Shown here: positions 12,872 through 19,064 of the stretch, one piece after another
Numbering within the stretch: position 1 is the stretch's first letter
How the letters are laid out: every line of letters begins with the position of its first letter
Origin: Pseudomonadota bacterium
Lineage (GTDB): Bacteria > Pseudomonadota > Alphaproteobacteria > Rhodospirillales > Magnetospirillaceae
Direction of reading: 5' to 3'
DNA: 19,064 bases
Assembly (NCBI GenBank): GCA_023458315.1
Contig: JAEXAH010000151.1
Span: forward strand, 1 to 19,064
Program-made: the position numbers and the translations under genes
Notes under the pieces: generated by a model
The model's input: only the letters and a program-made list of their open reading frames with translations
The model's database searches: none
Told to the model about the DNA's origin: nothing

Positions 12872-14545
12872 GTGGTTTCGATGTGGCGCCGGGCACTGCG
12901 GCCGCGAGGGCTGTTGCTGACCATGGCGGTCCTGACCGCCGTGACGGCCGTGGCCGTGGCCGCCGCCTGGGTGACAACCGATTTGCGGCAGACCCGGAAC
13001 GCGGTCGATGTGCGGCTGGCCGCCGCGGCGCAGGTTCTCGACGAACAGACCGGCCGCATCCTGGACGGTGCCGAAATGCTGCTGCGCGGCCTGTCCGAGC
13101 GGGCGGTGGAACGCGGCCTGTCCGCCGCCGCCGACCGCGCCGCCGCCGCCGGCGCCATGGCGGCGGTTCCGGCGGTGGCCAACGTCTATCTGACCGACGC
13201 GCATGGCCGCCTGCTGCTGGATGCCCGGGGGTTCCACCCGGTCGGCAGCAATTTCGCCGACCGTGACTGGGTGCGGGGGCTGCTGGCCGACCCGGGTCGC
13301 GCCAGCTATCTTGGTCCGGCGGCGTTCGATGATGCCGCGCGGGTCCACGCCTTTCCGCTGGCCCGGCGCATCGTCGACGGACGCGGGACGCTGCTCGGTC
13401 TGGCGGTTGCCCTGGTGGACCTGGAAAGCTTCAAGCGCCTGCATCAGCGGCTCGACCTGGGGGCGGGGCAATCGCTGGGGGTGTATGGCCGCGACGGCGC
13501 CCTGCTGGTGCGCCAGCCCATGAAGGCCGAGGACGTGGGGCGCTCCTTCGCCGGAACGCCGCTGTTCAGCCATCTGGCCCGGGCGGCGGCCGACACCTAT
13601 CGCGGCCGCTCGCCCTATGACGCCCAGGATCGCGTCATGTCCTATCGGCTGATGGACGGCCGCCCGCTGGTGGTGTGGGTCAGCGTCCCGGAAGCGGCGG
13701 CGATGGATGGCTGGCGCTTGCGCGGCCTGTCGGTTCTGGCGCTGACCGGCGTGGGGTTGGTGGTGATCCTGACCCTGACCGGGTTGATCTGGCGGGGCCT
13801 GACCCGCGAGCACCGCGAAACCGCCGATCTGGCCAACCTCAACCGCGACCTGGAACGCTCCAACGCCGATCTGGAGCAATTCGCCTACATCGCCTCGCAC
13901 GATCTCAAGGAACCGCTGCGCAACATCGCCTCTTATGTGCAGTTGTTGCAGCGCCGCTATCAGGGACGGCTGGACCCCGACGCCGACGCCTTCATCGGCT
14001 ATACGGTGGACGGCGTGCGGCGCATGCAGTCGATCATCAACGAGCTTCTGGCCTATTCCCGTATCGGTACCGGCCAGTTGACGCTGGTGCCGGTGCAGGC
14101 GGGCATTCTGGTCAGCACCGCCCTGGCCCACCTCAAGGGCGTCATCGCCGAGGCCCAGGCGGCGGTCGAGGTCAAGGGGCCGCTGCCGGTGGTCGAGGCC
14201 GACGCCGCGCAATTGGGCAGCCTGTTCCAGAACCTGATCGCCAACGCCCTGAAATACCGCCGCGACGACGTGCGGCCCGAGGTGCTGATCGGCTGCGACG
14301 ATCGCGGCGCGACGTGGGAATTCTATGTCCGGGACAACGGCATCGGCATCGATGCCCAGTATCACCGCCAGATCTTCGACCTGTTCAAGCGGCTGCACCC
14401 ACGCGACCGCTATCCCGGCACCGGCATCGGTCTGGCCATCTGCCAGCGGGTGGTGGAACGGCACGGCGGCCGTATCTGGGTGGATTCCGTCGCCGGGCAG
14501 GGCTCGACCTTCCGCTTCACCCTGCCGAAAAGCCGGGAAGCCTGA
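12872..14545 (+). CDS. Membrane sensor histidine kinase with periplasmic double-Cache domain
   Basis: This is a two-component sensor kinase of about 557 residues. TM1 (about 14-34) and TM2 (about 285-307) flank a periplasmic region whose sequence fits a two-part PDC/dCache sensor: VANVYLTDAHGRLLLDARG in the first lobe, then YGRDGALLVRQP and DTYRGRSPYDAQDRVMSYR in the second. This is like sensors often joined to diguanylate cyclases. A short coiled coil (LNRDLERSNADLEQF) leads to the HisKA motif IASHDLKEPLR with phospho-acceptor H343. The ATPase domain shows N-box N458, G1 DNGIGID (488-494) and G2 GTGIGLAIC (from 516). No response regulator or output domain is attached or adjacent, so it is an orphan. 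The start is uncertain: GTG 12872 has GGGGAAGGGG 5 nt upstream; ATG 12881 or GTG 12824 are alternatives. The ligand is unknown. Confidence 0.88.
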   Translation: MVSMWRRALRPRGLLLTMAVLTAVTAVAVAAAWVTTDLRQTRNAVDVRLAAAAQVLDEQTGRILDGAEMLLRGLSERAVERGLSAAADRAAAAGAMAAVPAVANVYLTDAHGRLLLDARGFHPVGSNFADRDWVRGLLADPGRASYLGPAAFDDAARVHAFPLARRIVDGRGTLLGLAVALVDLESFKRLHQRLDLGAGQSLGVYGRDGALLVRQPMKAEDVGRSFAGTPLFSHLARAAADTYRGRSPYDAQDRVMSYRLMDGRPLVVWVSVPEAAAMDGWRLRGLSVLALTGVGLVVILTLTGLIWRGLTREHRETADLANLNRDLERSNADLEQFAYIASHDLKEPLRNIASYVQLLQRRYQGRLDPDADAFIGYTVDGVRRMQSIINELLAYSRIGTGQLTLVPVQAGILVSTALAHLKGVIAEAQAAVEVKGPLPVVEADAAQLGSLFQNLIANALKYRRDDVRPEVLIGCDDRGATWEFYVRDNGIGIDAQYHRQIFDLFKRLHPRDRYPGTGIGLAICQRVVERHGGRIWVDSVAGQGSTFRFTLPKSREA

Positions 14546-14547
14546 CC

Positions 14548-15588
14548 CTATCCCTGGTCTTCGTTGATCGCCAACAGAGTGCCGCGTCCGCCCGCATCGG
14601 CGCGGGCGCCGGTGACGGGGGGCGGCAACGGCACCGGGAACAGCGGGCCGGTCTCGCTGGCGGCGGCGGGGATCAGCGCCGGGGTGTTCGGGCGCGGCGG
14701 CAGGCGGGCGGGAAAACTGCCGGTGTCGGCCGGGATGTCCGCCATGGACAGCACGGCGGCCGAGCGGGCGATGGCCCCGGCGGCGTTGTTCCCCGACAGG
14801 GATGCGGGGGCCAGACTGACGGTGGCGGTGGCCACCGCCTCGGCCATGGTGGTGGTGCCGTCGTCCTCGGCCGGGCGGCCGGCCGGGCGCAGCGCCGCCA
14901 GATCCACCTGCGGCCGCAGGGTTCCGGCCAGCCGGTTGGCCTCGGTCATGGCGCGACGGAAGCGTTTCTCCACCATCGCATAGACGGAATCCATGGAACG
15001 CTGTTCGCCGGTGGCGGGGTCGGTGAAGACGTCGGGATTGGCCTGGGCGGCCTGGGCCAGTTCCTCGGGCTGGTGGTCGGTGCCGCGCGCCTTCAGCACC
15101 TTGAGCGCGCCGCCCGCCCCCAGGAAGTGGGCCAGATACAGATCGTGGGTGTCCACCTGACGGCCCAGCTTGGATTCCAGCACCTTCTCGTTGTCCTTGG
15201 CGTATTCCGCCGCCATCAGCGCCGACAGGCTGGGGTCGCGGCGCAAATCCAGGATGTCCTTGCGCAAATCCTTGTCCTTGACCGTCCAGCGGCCGTCCGG
15301 CCCCTTGACGATGGCGTCGGCATATTTGCCCAGCCCGTGTTCGTCGCCGTGCTTCTTGACCATGTCCAGCCAGGTTCCGGCGGTGAACTGGAACAGTCCC
15401 ATGGCCGACGAGCGGTTGCTCTTGGCGTTGGGGTTCAGGCGGCTTTCCTGGTTGGCCTGGGCCAGCAGGTATTCGAACGACACCCCGGTCGCCTGGGCGG
15501 CATCGCGGATGTGTCCGGCCACCTTGTGCTCGGGGCGCTGGACGGTCGGAATGTCGGTGACGGCGGTGGTGGGGGCGGGCGTGGTCAT
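14548..15588 (-). CDS. Lytic transglycosylase SLT-domain protein
   Basis: SLT transglycosylases cleave peptidoglycan glycan strands. The 346-residue form begins MTTPAPTTAVTDIPTVQRPE. The catalytic domain begins near residue 25, with the catalytic glutamate E48 in LLAQANQESRLNP and the conserved SAMGLFQFTAGTW at 61-73. YLAHFLGAGGALKVL follows, and a long Ala/Pro-rich low-complexity tail runs from about 240 to the end. The frame is open to an upstream ATG at 15741 (397 residues). I prefer 15588 because the extra codons have poor GC3 bias, no ribosome binding site, and overlap promoter-like AT-rich DNA; GGAG lies 9 nt before 15588. No signal peptide is visible from either start, so export is unexplained. 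It converges on the kinase gene with 2 bp between stops. Confidence 0.85.
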   Translation of the reverse strand: MTTPAPTTAVTDIPTVQRPEHKVAGHIRDAAQATGVSFEYLLAQANQESRLNPNAKSNRSSAMGLFQFTAGTWLDMVKKHGDEHGLGKYADAIVKGPDGRWTVKDKDLRKDILDLRRDPSLSALMAAEYAKDNEKVLESKLGRQVDTHDLYLAHFLGAGGALKVLKARGTDHQPEELAQAAQANPDVFTDPATGEQRSMDSVYAMVEKRFRRAMTEANRLAGTLRPQVDLAALRPAGRPAEDDGTTTMAEAVATATVSLAPASLSGNNAAGAIARSAAVLSMADIPADTGSFPARLPPRPNTPALIPAAASETGPLFPVPLPPPVTGARADAGGRGTLLAINEDQG

Positions 15589-15624
15589 CTCGGCCGGCTC
15601 CGGTTTCGGGGCTGCGGACAGCAT

Positions 15625-15653
15625 ATCATGAAAATGGTTACTGGAATGGTGAA
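15625..15653 (-). promoter_or_regulatory. Candidate promoter for the transglycosylase gene
   Basis: On the - strand, TTCACC (15653-15648) is separated by 17 nt from CATGAT (15630-15625), 4 of 6 matches at each box, inside a locally AT-rich patch. Transcription would start near 15618, about 30 nt before the chosen ATG and after the two upstream ATGs, which supports the shorter protein. Confidence 0.35.
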
Positions 15654-15717
15654 TGCCAGGGGCGATGACCGCCGCATGAAAAGCGCGGAAAGACTCGGGT
15701 CGGGGGGACTCTTTCGC

Positions 15718-15746
15718 TTGACGCGGCTGGGCCGGAACCATAGGAT
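15718..15746 (+). promoter_or_regulatory. Sigma70-type promoter of the str operon (rpsL-rpsG-fusA-tuf)
   Basis: TTGACG (15718-15723, 5 of 6) is followed by a 17-nt spacer and TAGGAT (15741-15746, 4 of 6 including the most conserved T, A, A, T positions). Transcription should begin near 15753, giving a leader of about 177 nt before rpsL. It gives the str operon a start independent of the terminated rpoBC transcript. Confidence 0.6.
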
Positions 15747-15752
15747 GCGGCG

Positions 15753-15929
15753 CTTCCGGGGACTGGGTGCCTTGCGGACTCGCGTTCGCACATCAAGTCG
15801 CCGGGAACTTGAACCAATTGTCCAACGCCGGACGGGTCGGCGGTTTACCCGAAGGAAGCCCCGGTGGCACGCCACCAGTGGGTTTTTTTCTGATTAGCCG
15901 GATGCCTCTTCCGAAGGGAAATGACTTAG
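15753..15929 (+). promoter_or_regulatory. Structured rpsL leader with terminator-like hairpin and T7 tract
   Basis: This stretch holds no credible gene. Small hairpins are TCAAGT/ACTTGA (15793-15812), CGCCG/CGGCG (15826-15842) and an overlapping alternative CGGGT/ACCCG (15833-15851). Next comes GGTGG-CACG-CCACC (15863-15876), with outer CCC/GGG pairs (15859-15861 with 15880-15882), ending in TTTTTTT at 15883-15889. That last element looks like an intrinsic terminator 40 nt before rpsL, inside the operon's own leader, so it may be an attenuator. The stem is imperfect (bulged C and a 3-nt bulge), so strength is uncertain. Confidence 0.5.
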
Positions 15930-16301
15930 ATGCCCACGATCAATCAGTTGATCCGTAAGCCGCGCCAGCCTTTGACGGCGCGCAACAAGGTGCCGGCCCT
16001 CGAAGCCTGCCCGCAGAAGCGTGGTGTTTGCACCCGCGTTTACACCACCACCCCGAAGAAGCCCAACTCGGCGCTGCGTAAGGTTGCCCGTGTGCGCCTG
16101 ACCAACGGCTTCGAAGTTACCAGCTACATCCCGGGCGAAGGTCACAACCTTCAGGAACACTCGGTGGTGATGATCCGTGGCGGCCGCGTGAAGGATCTTC
16201 CCGGTGTCCGCTATCACATCATCCGCGGCACTCTGGATACCCAGGGTGTGAAGGACCGTAAGCAGCGTCGTTCGAAGTACGGCGCCAAGCGTCCGAAGTG
16301 A
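15930..16301 (+). CDS. rpsL: 30S ribosomal protein S12
   Basis: S12 lies at the decoding centre and controls accuracy; it is the classic streptomycin-resistance locus. The 123-residue product starts MPTINQLIRKPRQPLTARNK. Streptomycin-determining lysines are wild-type in appearance: K43 in TTPKKPNSALRK and K88 in GGRVKDLPGVRYH. D89, the residue methylthiolated by RimO in E. coli, is present. The nearest Shine-Dalgarno-like run, AAGGGA at 15914-15919, is about 10 nt before the ATG. A two-codon frame ATG ACT TAG (15921-15929) ends exactly at the rpsL start. It is cotranscribed with rpsG 11 nt downstream. Confidence 0.98.
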   Translation: MPTINQLIRKPRQPLTARNKVPALEACPQKRGVCTRVYTTTPKKPNSALRKVARVRLTNGFEVTSYIPGEGHNLQEHSVVMIRGGRVKDLPGVRYHIIRGTLDTQGVKDRKQRRSKYGAKRPK

Positions 16302-16312
16302 GGTAACAGACC

Positions 16313-16783
16313 ATGTCCCGTCGTCACGCCGCCGAAAAGCGCGAAATCAATCCCGATGCCAAGTATGGCGATCTGGTGATTGCCAAGTTCATGAACTGCC
16401 TGATGCTGGACGGCAAGAAGTCCGCTGCCGAGGCTATCGTCTATGGTGCTCTGGAGAAGATCGGGGCCAAGACCGGCCAGGATCCGCGCCAGGTGTTCCA
16501 CGACGCCCTCGACAACGTGAAGCCCGCCGTCGAGGTGCGCTCCCGCCGTGTCGGTGGTGCCACCTATCAGGTGCCGGTCGAGGTCCGTCAGGACCGCCGT
16601 CAGGCCCTGGCCATCCGCTGGCTGATCGAATACTCGCGCAAGCGTTCCGAGACCACCATGGTTGACCGTCTGTCGGGCGAATTGCTCGACGCCGCCAACA
16701 ACCGCGGCGCCTCGGTGAAGAAGCGCGAGGATACCCATCGTATGGCGGACGCCAACAAGGCGTTCTCGCACTACCGCTGGTAA
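16313..16783 (+). CDS. rpsG: 30S ribosomal protein S7
   Basis: S7 is a primary assembly protein of the 30S head, binding the 3' domain of 16S rRNA near the E site. The 156-residue product has the usual length, begins MSRRHAAEKREINPDAKYGD, and contains KFMNCLMLDGKKSAAE, NVKPAVEVRSRRVGGATYQV, and the C-terminal THRMADANKAFSHYRW. GAGGTAA overlapping the rpsL stop serves as the ribosome binding site. The 11-nt gap to rpsL is too short for the intercistronic S7-binding operator known from E. coli. fusA follows after 25 nt. Confidence 0.98.
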   Translation: MSRRHAAEKREINPDAKYGDLVIAKFMNCLMLDGKKSAAEAIVYGALEKIGAKTGQDPRQVFHDALDNVKPAVEVRSRRVGGATYQVPVEVRQDRRQALAIRWLIEYSRKRSETTMVDRLSGELLDAANNRGASVKKREDTHRMADANKAFSHYRW

Positions 16784-16808
16784 AAGGTCGGGGCCGCGAG
16801 AGTTCCCA

Positions 16809-18887
16809 ATGGCTCGTAAGACGCCACTCGATCGTTATCGCAATATCGGCATCATGGCCCACATCGATGCCGGCAAGACGACTACGACCGAGCGGATCCT
16901 GTACTACACCGGAAAGTCCTACCGGATTGGCGAGGTCGATCACGGCACCGCCACCATGGACTGGATGGAGCAGGAGCAGGAGCGGGGCATCACCATAACT
17001 TCCGCGGCCACCACCACCTTCTGGCGCGACCACCGCGTCAACATCATCGATACCCCCGGTCACGTCGACTTCACCATCGAGGTGGAGCGTTCCTTGCGCG
17101 TGCTCGACGGCGCCGTGGCGGTGTTCGATGGTGTGGCCGGTGTGGAGCCCCAGTCGGAAACAGTGTGGCGGCAGGCCGACAAGTACGGCGTGCCGCGCAT
17201 CTGTTTCATCAACAAGATGGATCGCACCGGCGCCGATTTCGCCGGGACCGTTGCCATGATCGCCGATCGTCTGGGCGCGGTGCCGCTGGTGCTGGCCCTG
17301 CCGCTGGTCCGCGACGGTCAGTTCCTGGGCATCATCGACCTGCTGCGCAATGTCGCGGTGGAGTGGAAGGACGAGACGCTGGGCGCCGAGTTCCTGGACA
17401 CTGCCATTCCCGCCGACATCGCCGAGCAGGCCGCCGCCGCCCGCCAGACCCTGATCGAAGCCGCCGTCGAACTGGACGATGCCGCGCTGACCGCCTATCT
17501 GGGCGGGGCCGAGCCGTCGGCCGAGACGTTGCGTGCCTGCATCCGCAAGGGCACTCTGGCCAAGGTTTTCGTGCCGGTGCTGTGCGGCGCCTCGTTCCGC
17601 AACAAGGGTGTGCAGCCCCTGCTGGACGCGGTGGTGGATTACCTGCCGTCGCCGCTGGACCTGGACACCGTCAAGGGCTTCTTCGGCGGCCGCACCGCCG
17701 CCGTGGACCGCGCCGCCAACGACGACGCGCCGTTCTCTGCCCTGGCCTTCAAGGTCATGCACGACCCGCTGGTCGGCAACCTGACCTTCATCCGCATCTA
17801 TTCCGGCACCGTGCGCGCGGGCGATCGTGTGCTGAACAGCGCCAAGGACCAGGGCGAAACCCTGGGCCGCATGCTGCTGATGCACGCCAACCTGCGCGAA
17901 GAGGTCGAGGAAGCCCGGGCGGGCGACATCGTTGCCGTCATCGGGCTCGAGCATACCGGCACCGGCGACACCCTGTGCGCCGCCGAGGCGCCGGTGGTGC
18001 TGGAAAGCATGGATTTTCCCGAGCCGGTGATCGAAGTGGCGGTCGAGCCGCGCAGCGATGCCGATGCCGATCTGTTGGCCCGCGCCCTGGCCCATCTGGC
18101 GGCCGAGGACCCGTCCTTCCGCGTCGCCCAGGATGCCGAAAGCGGCCAGACGGTGATCCGTGGCATGGGCGAGCTGCATCTGGAAATCATCGTCGACCGC
18201 CTGCGCCGCCAGTTCCGGGTGGACGCCAATGTGGGCAAGCCCCAGGTGGCCTATCGTGAAACCATCTCCCGCGCCGCCGAGGTGGATTACACCCACAACC
18301 GCCAGATCGGCGGCATGGGCCAGTTCGCCCGCGTGCGGGTGATCCTGGAGCCCGCCGCCGCCGGGGCGGGGGTGTCGTTCGAGAACAAATCCCCCGCCGG
18401 GGTGGTGCCCAAGGAATACGTGCCGGGCATCGAGCGCGGCCTGCGCTCTGCCCTGGAAGACGGCGTGGTTGCGGGGTTCCCGGTGGTTGACGTGCGCGCC
18501 ACGCTGACCGATGGTGCCGCCAACGACGTCGATTCCTCGGCGTTGGCTTTCGAAATCGCTTCCCGGACCGCCTGCCGCGATGGGCTCGCCAAGGCCGGTC
18601 CGAAGCTGTTGGAACCGGTGATGCGGGTCGAGGTGGTCACTCCCGACGACTATCTCGGCAACATCATCGGCGACTTGAATGGCCGACGTGGCCAGGTCAC
18701 GGACATGCAGACCCGCGGGCCCGCCCGCGTCGTCACCGCCATGGTTCCGCTGGCCTCCATGTTCGGCTATGTGAACACCCTGCGCTCGATGTCGCAGGGC
18801 CGTGCCCAGTACAATATGGTCTTCGACCATTACTCGGACGTCCCCGGCCCGGTGGCCGAGGCGGTTCGGGCACGACTGGCCGGCTGA
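16809..18887 (+). CDS. fusA: Elongation factor G
   Basis: EF-G is the GTPase that drives tRNA-mRNA translocation and, with RRF, ribosome recycling. The 692-residue product has all GTPase motifs: G1 AHIDAGKT (17-24), switch region ERGITITSAATT (58-69), G3 DTPGH (81-85) and G4 NKMD (135-138). Domain IV carries VDYTHNRQIGGMGQFARVRV, and domain V includes EPVMRVEVVTPDDYLGNIIG. The end TLRSMSQGRAQYNM is conserved. Length is normal. The ribosome binding site is weak (GAGAG at 16798-16802), suggesting coupling to rpsG translation. Some normally conserved spots differ slightly (HNRQIGGMGQ where KKQTGGTGQ is common), but location in the str operon marks it as the housekeeping factor. Confidence 0.97.
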   Translation: MARKTPLDRYRNIGIMAHIDAGKTTTTERILYYTGKSYRIGEVDHGTATMDWMEQEQERGITITSAATTTFWRDHRVNIIDTPGHVDFTIEVERSLRVLDGAVAVFDGVAGVEPQSETVWRQADKYGVPRICFINKMDRTGADFAGTVAMIADRLGAVPLVLALPLVRDGQFLGIIDLLRNVAVEWKDETLGAEFLDTAIPADIAEQAAAARQTLIEAAVELDDAALTAYLGGAEPSAETLRACIRKGTLAKVFVPVLCGASFRNKGVQPLLDAVVDYLPSPLDLDTVKGFFGGRTAAVDRAANDDAPFSALAFKVMHDPLVGNLTFIRIYSGTVRAGDRVLNSAKDQGETLGRMLLMHANLREEVEEARAGDIVAVIGLEHTGTGDTLCAAEAPVVLESMDFPEPVIEVAVEPRSDADADLLARALAHLAAEDPSFRVAQDAESGQTVIRGMGELHLEIIVDRLRRQFRVDANVGKPQVAYRETISRAAEVDYTHNRQIGGMGQFARVRVILEPAAAGAGVSFENKSPAGVVPKEYVPGIERGLRSALEDGVVAGFPVVDVRATLTDGAANDVDSSALAFEIASRTACRDGLAKAGPKLLEPVMRVEVVTPDDYLGNIIGDLNGRRGQVTDMQTRGPARVVTAMVPLASMFGYVNTLRSMSQGRAQYNMVFDHYSDVPGPVAEAVRARLAG

Positions 18888-18925
18888 CCCATTGAACCCT
18901 TTTTCGAGGACGGAGTAAGAGAAAC

Positions 18926-19064
18926 ATGGCTAAGGCGAAATTCGAGCGCAACAAGCCGCACTGCAACATCGGCACCATCGGTCACGTCGACCATGGCAAG
19001 ACCTCGTTGACCGCGGCGATCACCAAGGTGCTGGCCGAGACCGGCGGCGCGACCTTCACCGCCT
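18926..19064 (+). CDS. tuf: Elongation factor Tu, N-terminal fragment (partial, 3' end outside window)
   Basis: The first 46 codons of an EF-Tu gene are visible: MAKAKFERNKPHCNIGTIGH, then the P-loop GHVDHGKTSLTAAI that binds GTP. GGAG at 18912-18915 lies 10 nt before the ATG. It is the last visible member of the rpsL-rpsG-fusA-tuf operon, 38 nt after fusA. It is oriented the same way as the tuf fragment at the start of the window. Confidence 0.97.
   Translation, partial: MAKAKFERNKPHCNIGTIGHVDHGKTSLTAAITKVLAETGGATFTA

Noticed and set aside
12851..14464. A 537-codon - strand frame opposite the kinase
   Set aside because: Shadow composition; the kinase motifs on the + strand are intact.
15589..15741. 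The upstream 51 codons of the transglycosylase frame
   Set aside because: The codons have many A/T third positions unlike the rest of the gene, there is no ribosome binding site, and promoter-like boxes for both strands lie within this stretch.
13675..15897. A long + strand frame crossing the end of the kinase and the transglycosylase
   Set aside because: It has Arg/Gly-rich nonsense composition and conflicts with two genes that have clear catalytic motifs.
15767..15958. A 62-codon frame in the rpsL leader as a leader peptide
   Set aside because: It starts with GTG without a ribosome binding site, runs through the terminator-like hairpin and overlaps rpsL.
16434..18830. A 798-codon antisense frame over rpsG and fusA
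   Set aside because: It covers two certain genes and has shadow-type composition.

Overview
The window looks like the core ribosomal-protein / RNA-polymerase cluster of a high-GC alphaproteobacterium, most likely a Rhodospirillales member close to Magnetospirillum. This is inferred from the gene order and from the style of the proteins: strong GC3 bias, an L10 beginning V/M-D-R, a 65-residue SecE, and an alpha-type RpoB/RpoC. The order on the + strand is tuf (3' end) - tRNA-Trp - secE - nusG - rplK - rplA - rplJ - rplL - rpoB - rpoC - [sensor kinase; transglycosylase on the - strand] - rpsL - rpsG - fusA - tuf (5' end).

Region 1 (1-1146): the end of one tuf gene, a perfect 12-bp hairpin, a good sigma70-type promoter directly beside it, tRNA-Trp(CCA), then secE and nusG with nearly overlapping stop and start. 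Region 2 (1147-3649): two tandem terminator-like hairpins, rplK-rplA, another terminator-like hairpin, a structured leader resembling the E. coli L10 autoregulatory leader, then rplJ (GTG start) and rplL. Region 3 (3650-12753): a 314-bp spacer with three hairpins, including a 17-position helix resembling an RNase III substrate, then rpoB and rpoC, closed by a strong intrinsic terminator. RpoC carries about 100 extra residues between its catalytic NADFDGD motif and the following conserved block. Region 4 (12754-15753): an accessory island with an orphan membrane histidine kinase (two-part Cache-type sensor) and a convergent soluble-looking SLT transglycosylase whose stop codon lies 2 bp from the kinase stop. 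Region 5 (15718-19064): a sigma70-like promoter, a 180-nt leader with an attenuator-like hairpin plus T7 tract, then the str operon rpsL-rpsG-fusA-tuf, cut by the window end.

Most genes make the translation and transcription machinery: elongation factors, the L1/L11/L10/L12 stalk proteins, S12/S7, and the beta and beta' subunits of RNA polymerase. SecE (translocon) and NusG (elongation factor) share the first operon. No mobile element, CRISPR array or phage gene was seen. I found no clearly new multi-gene system. The best leads are the RpoC insertion, the regulatory RNA structures in the spacers, and the two-gene island between rpoC and rpsL.
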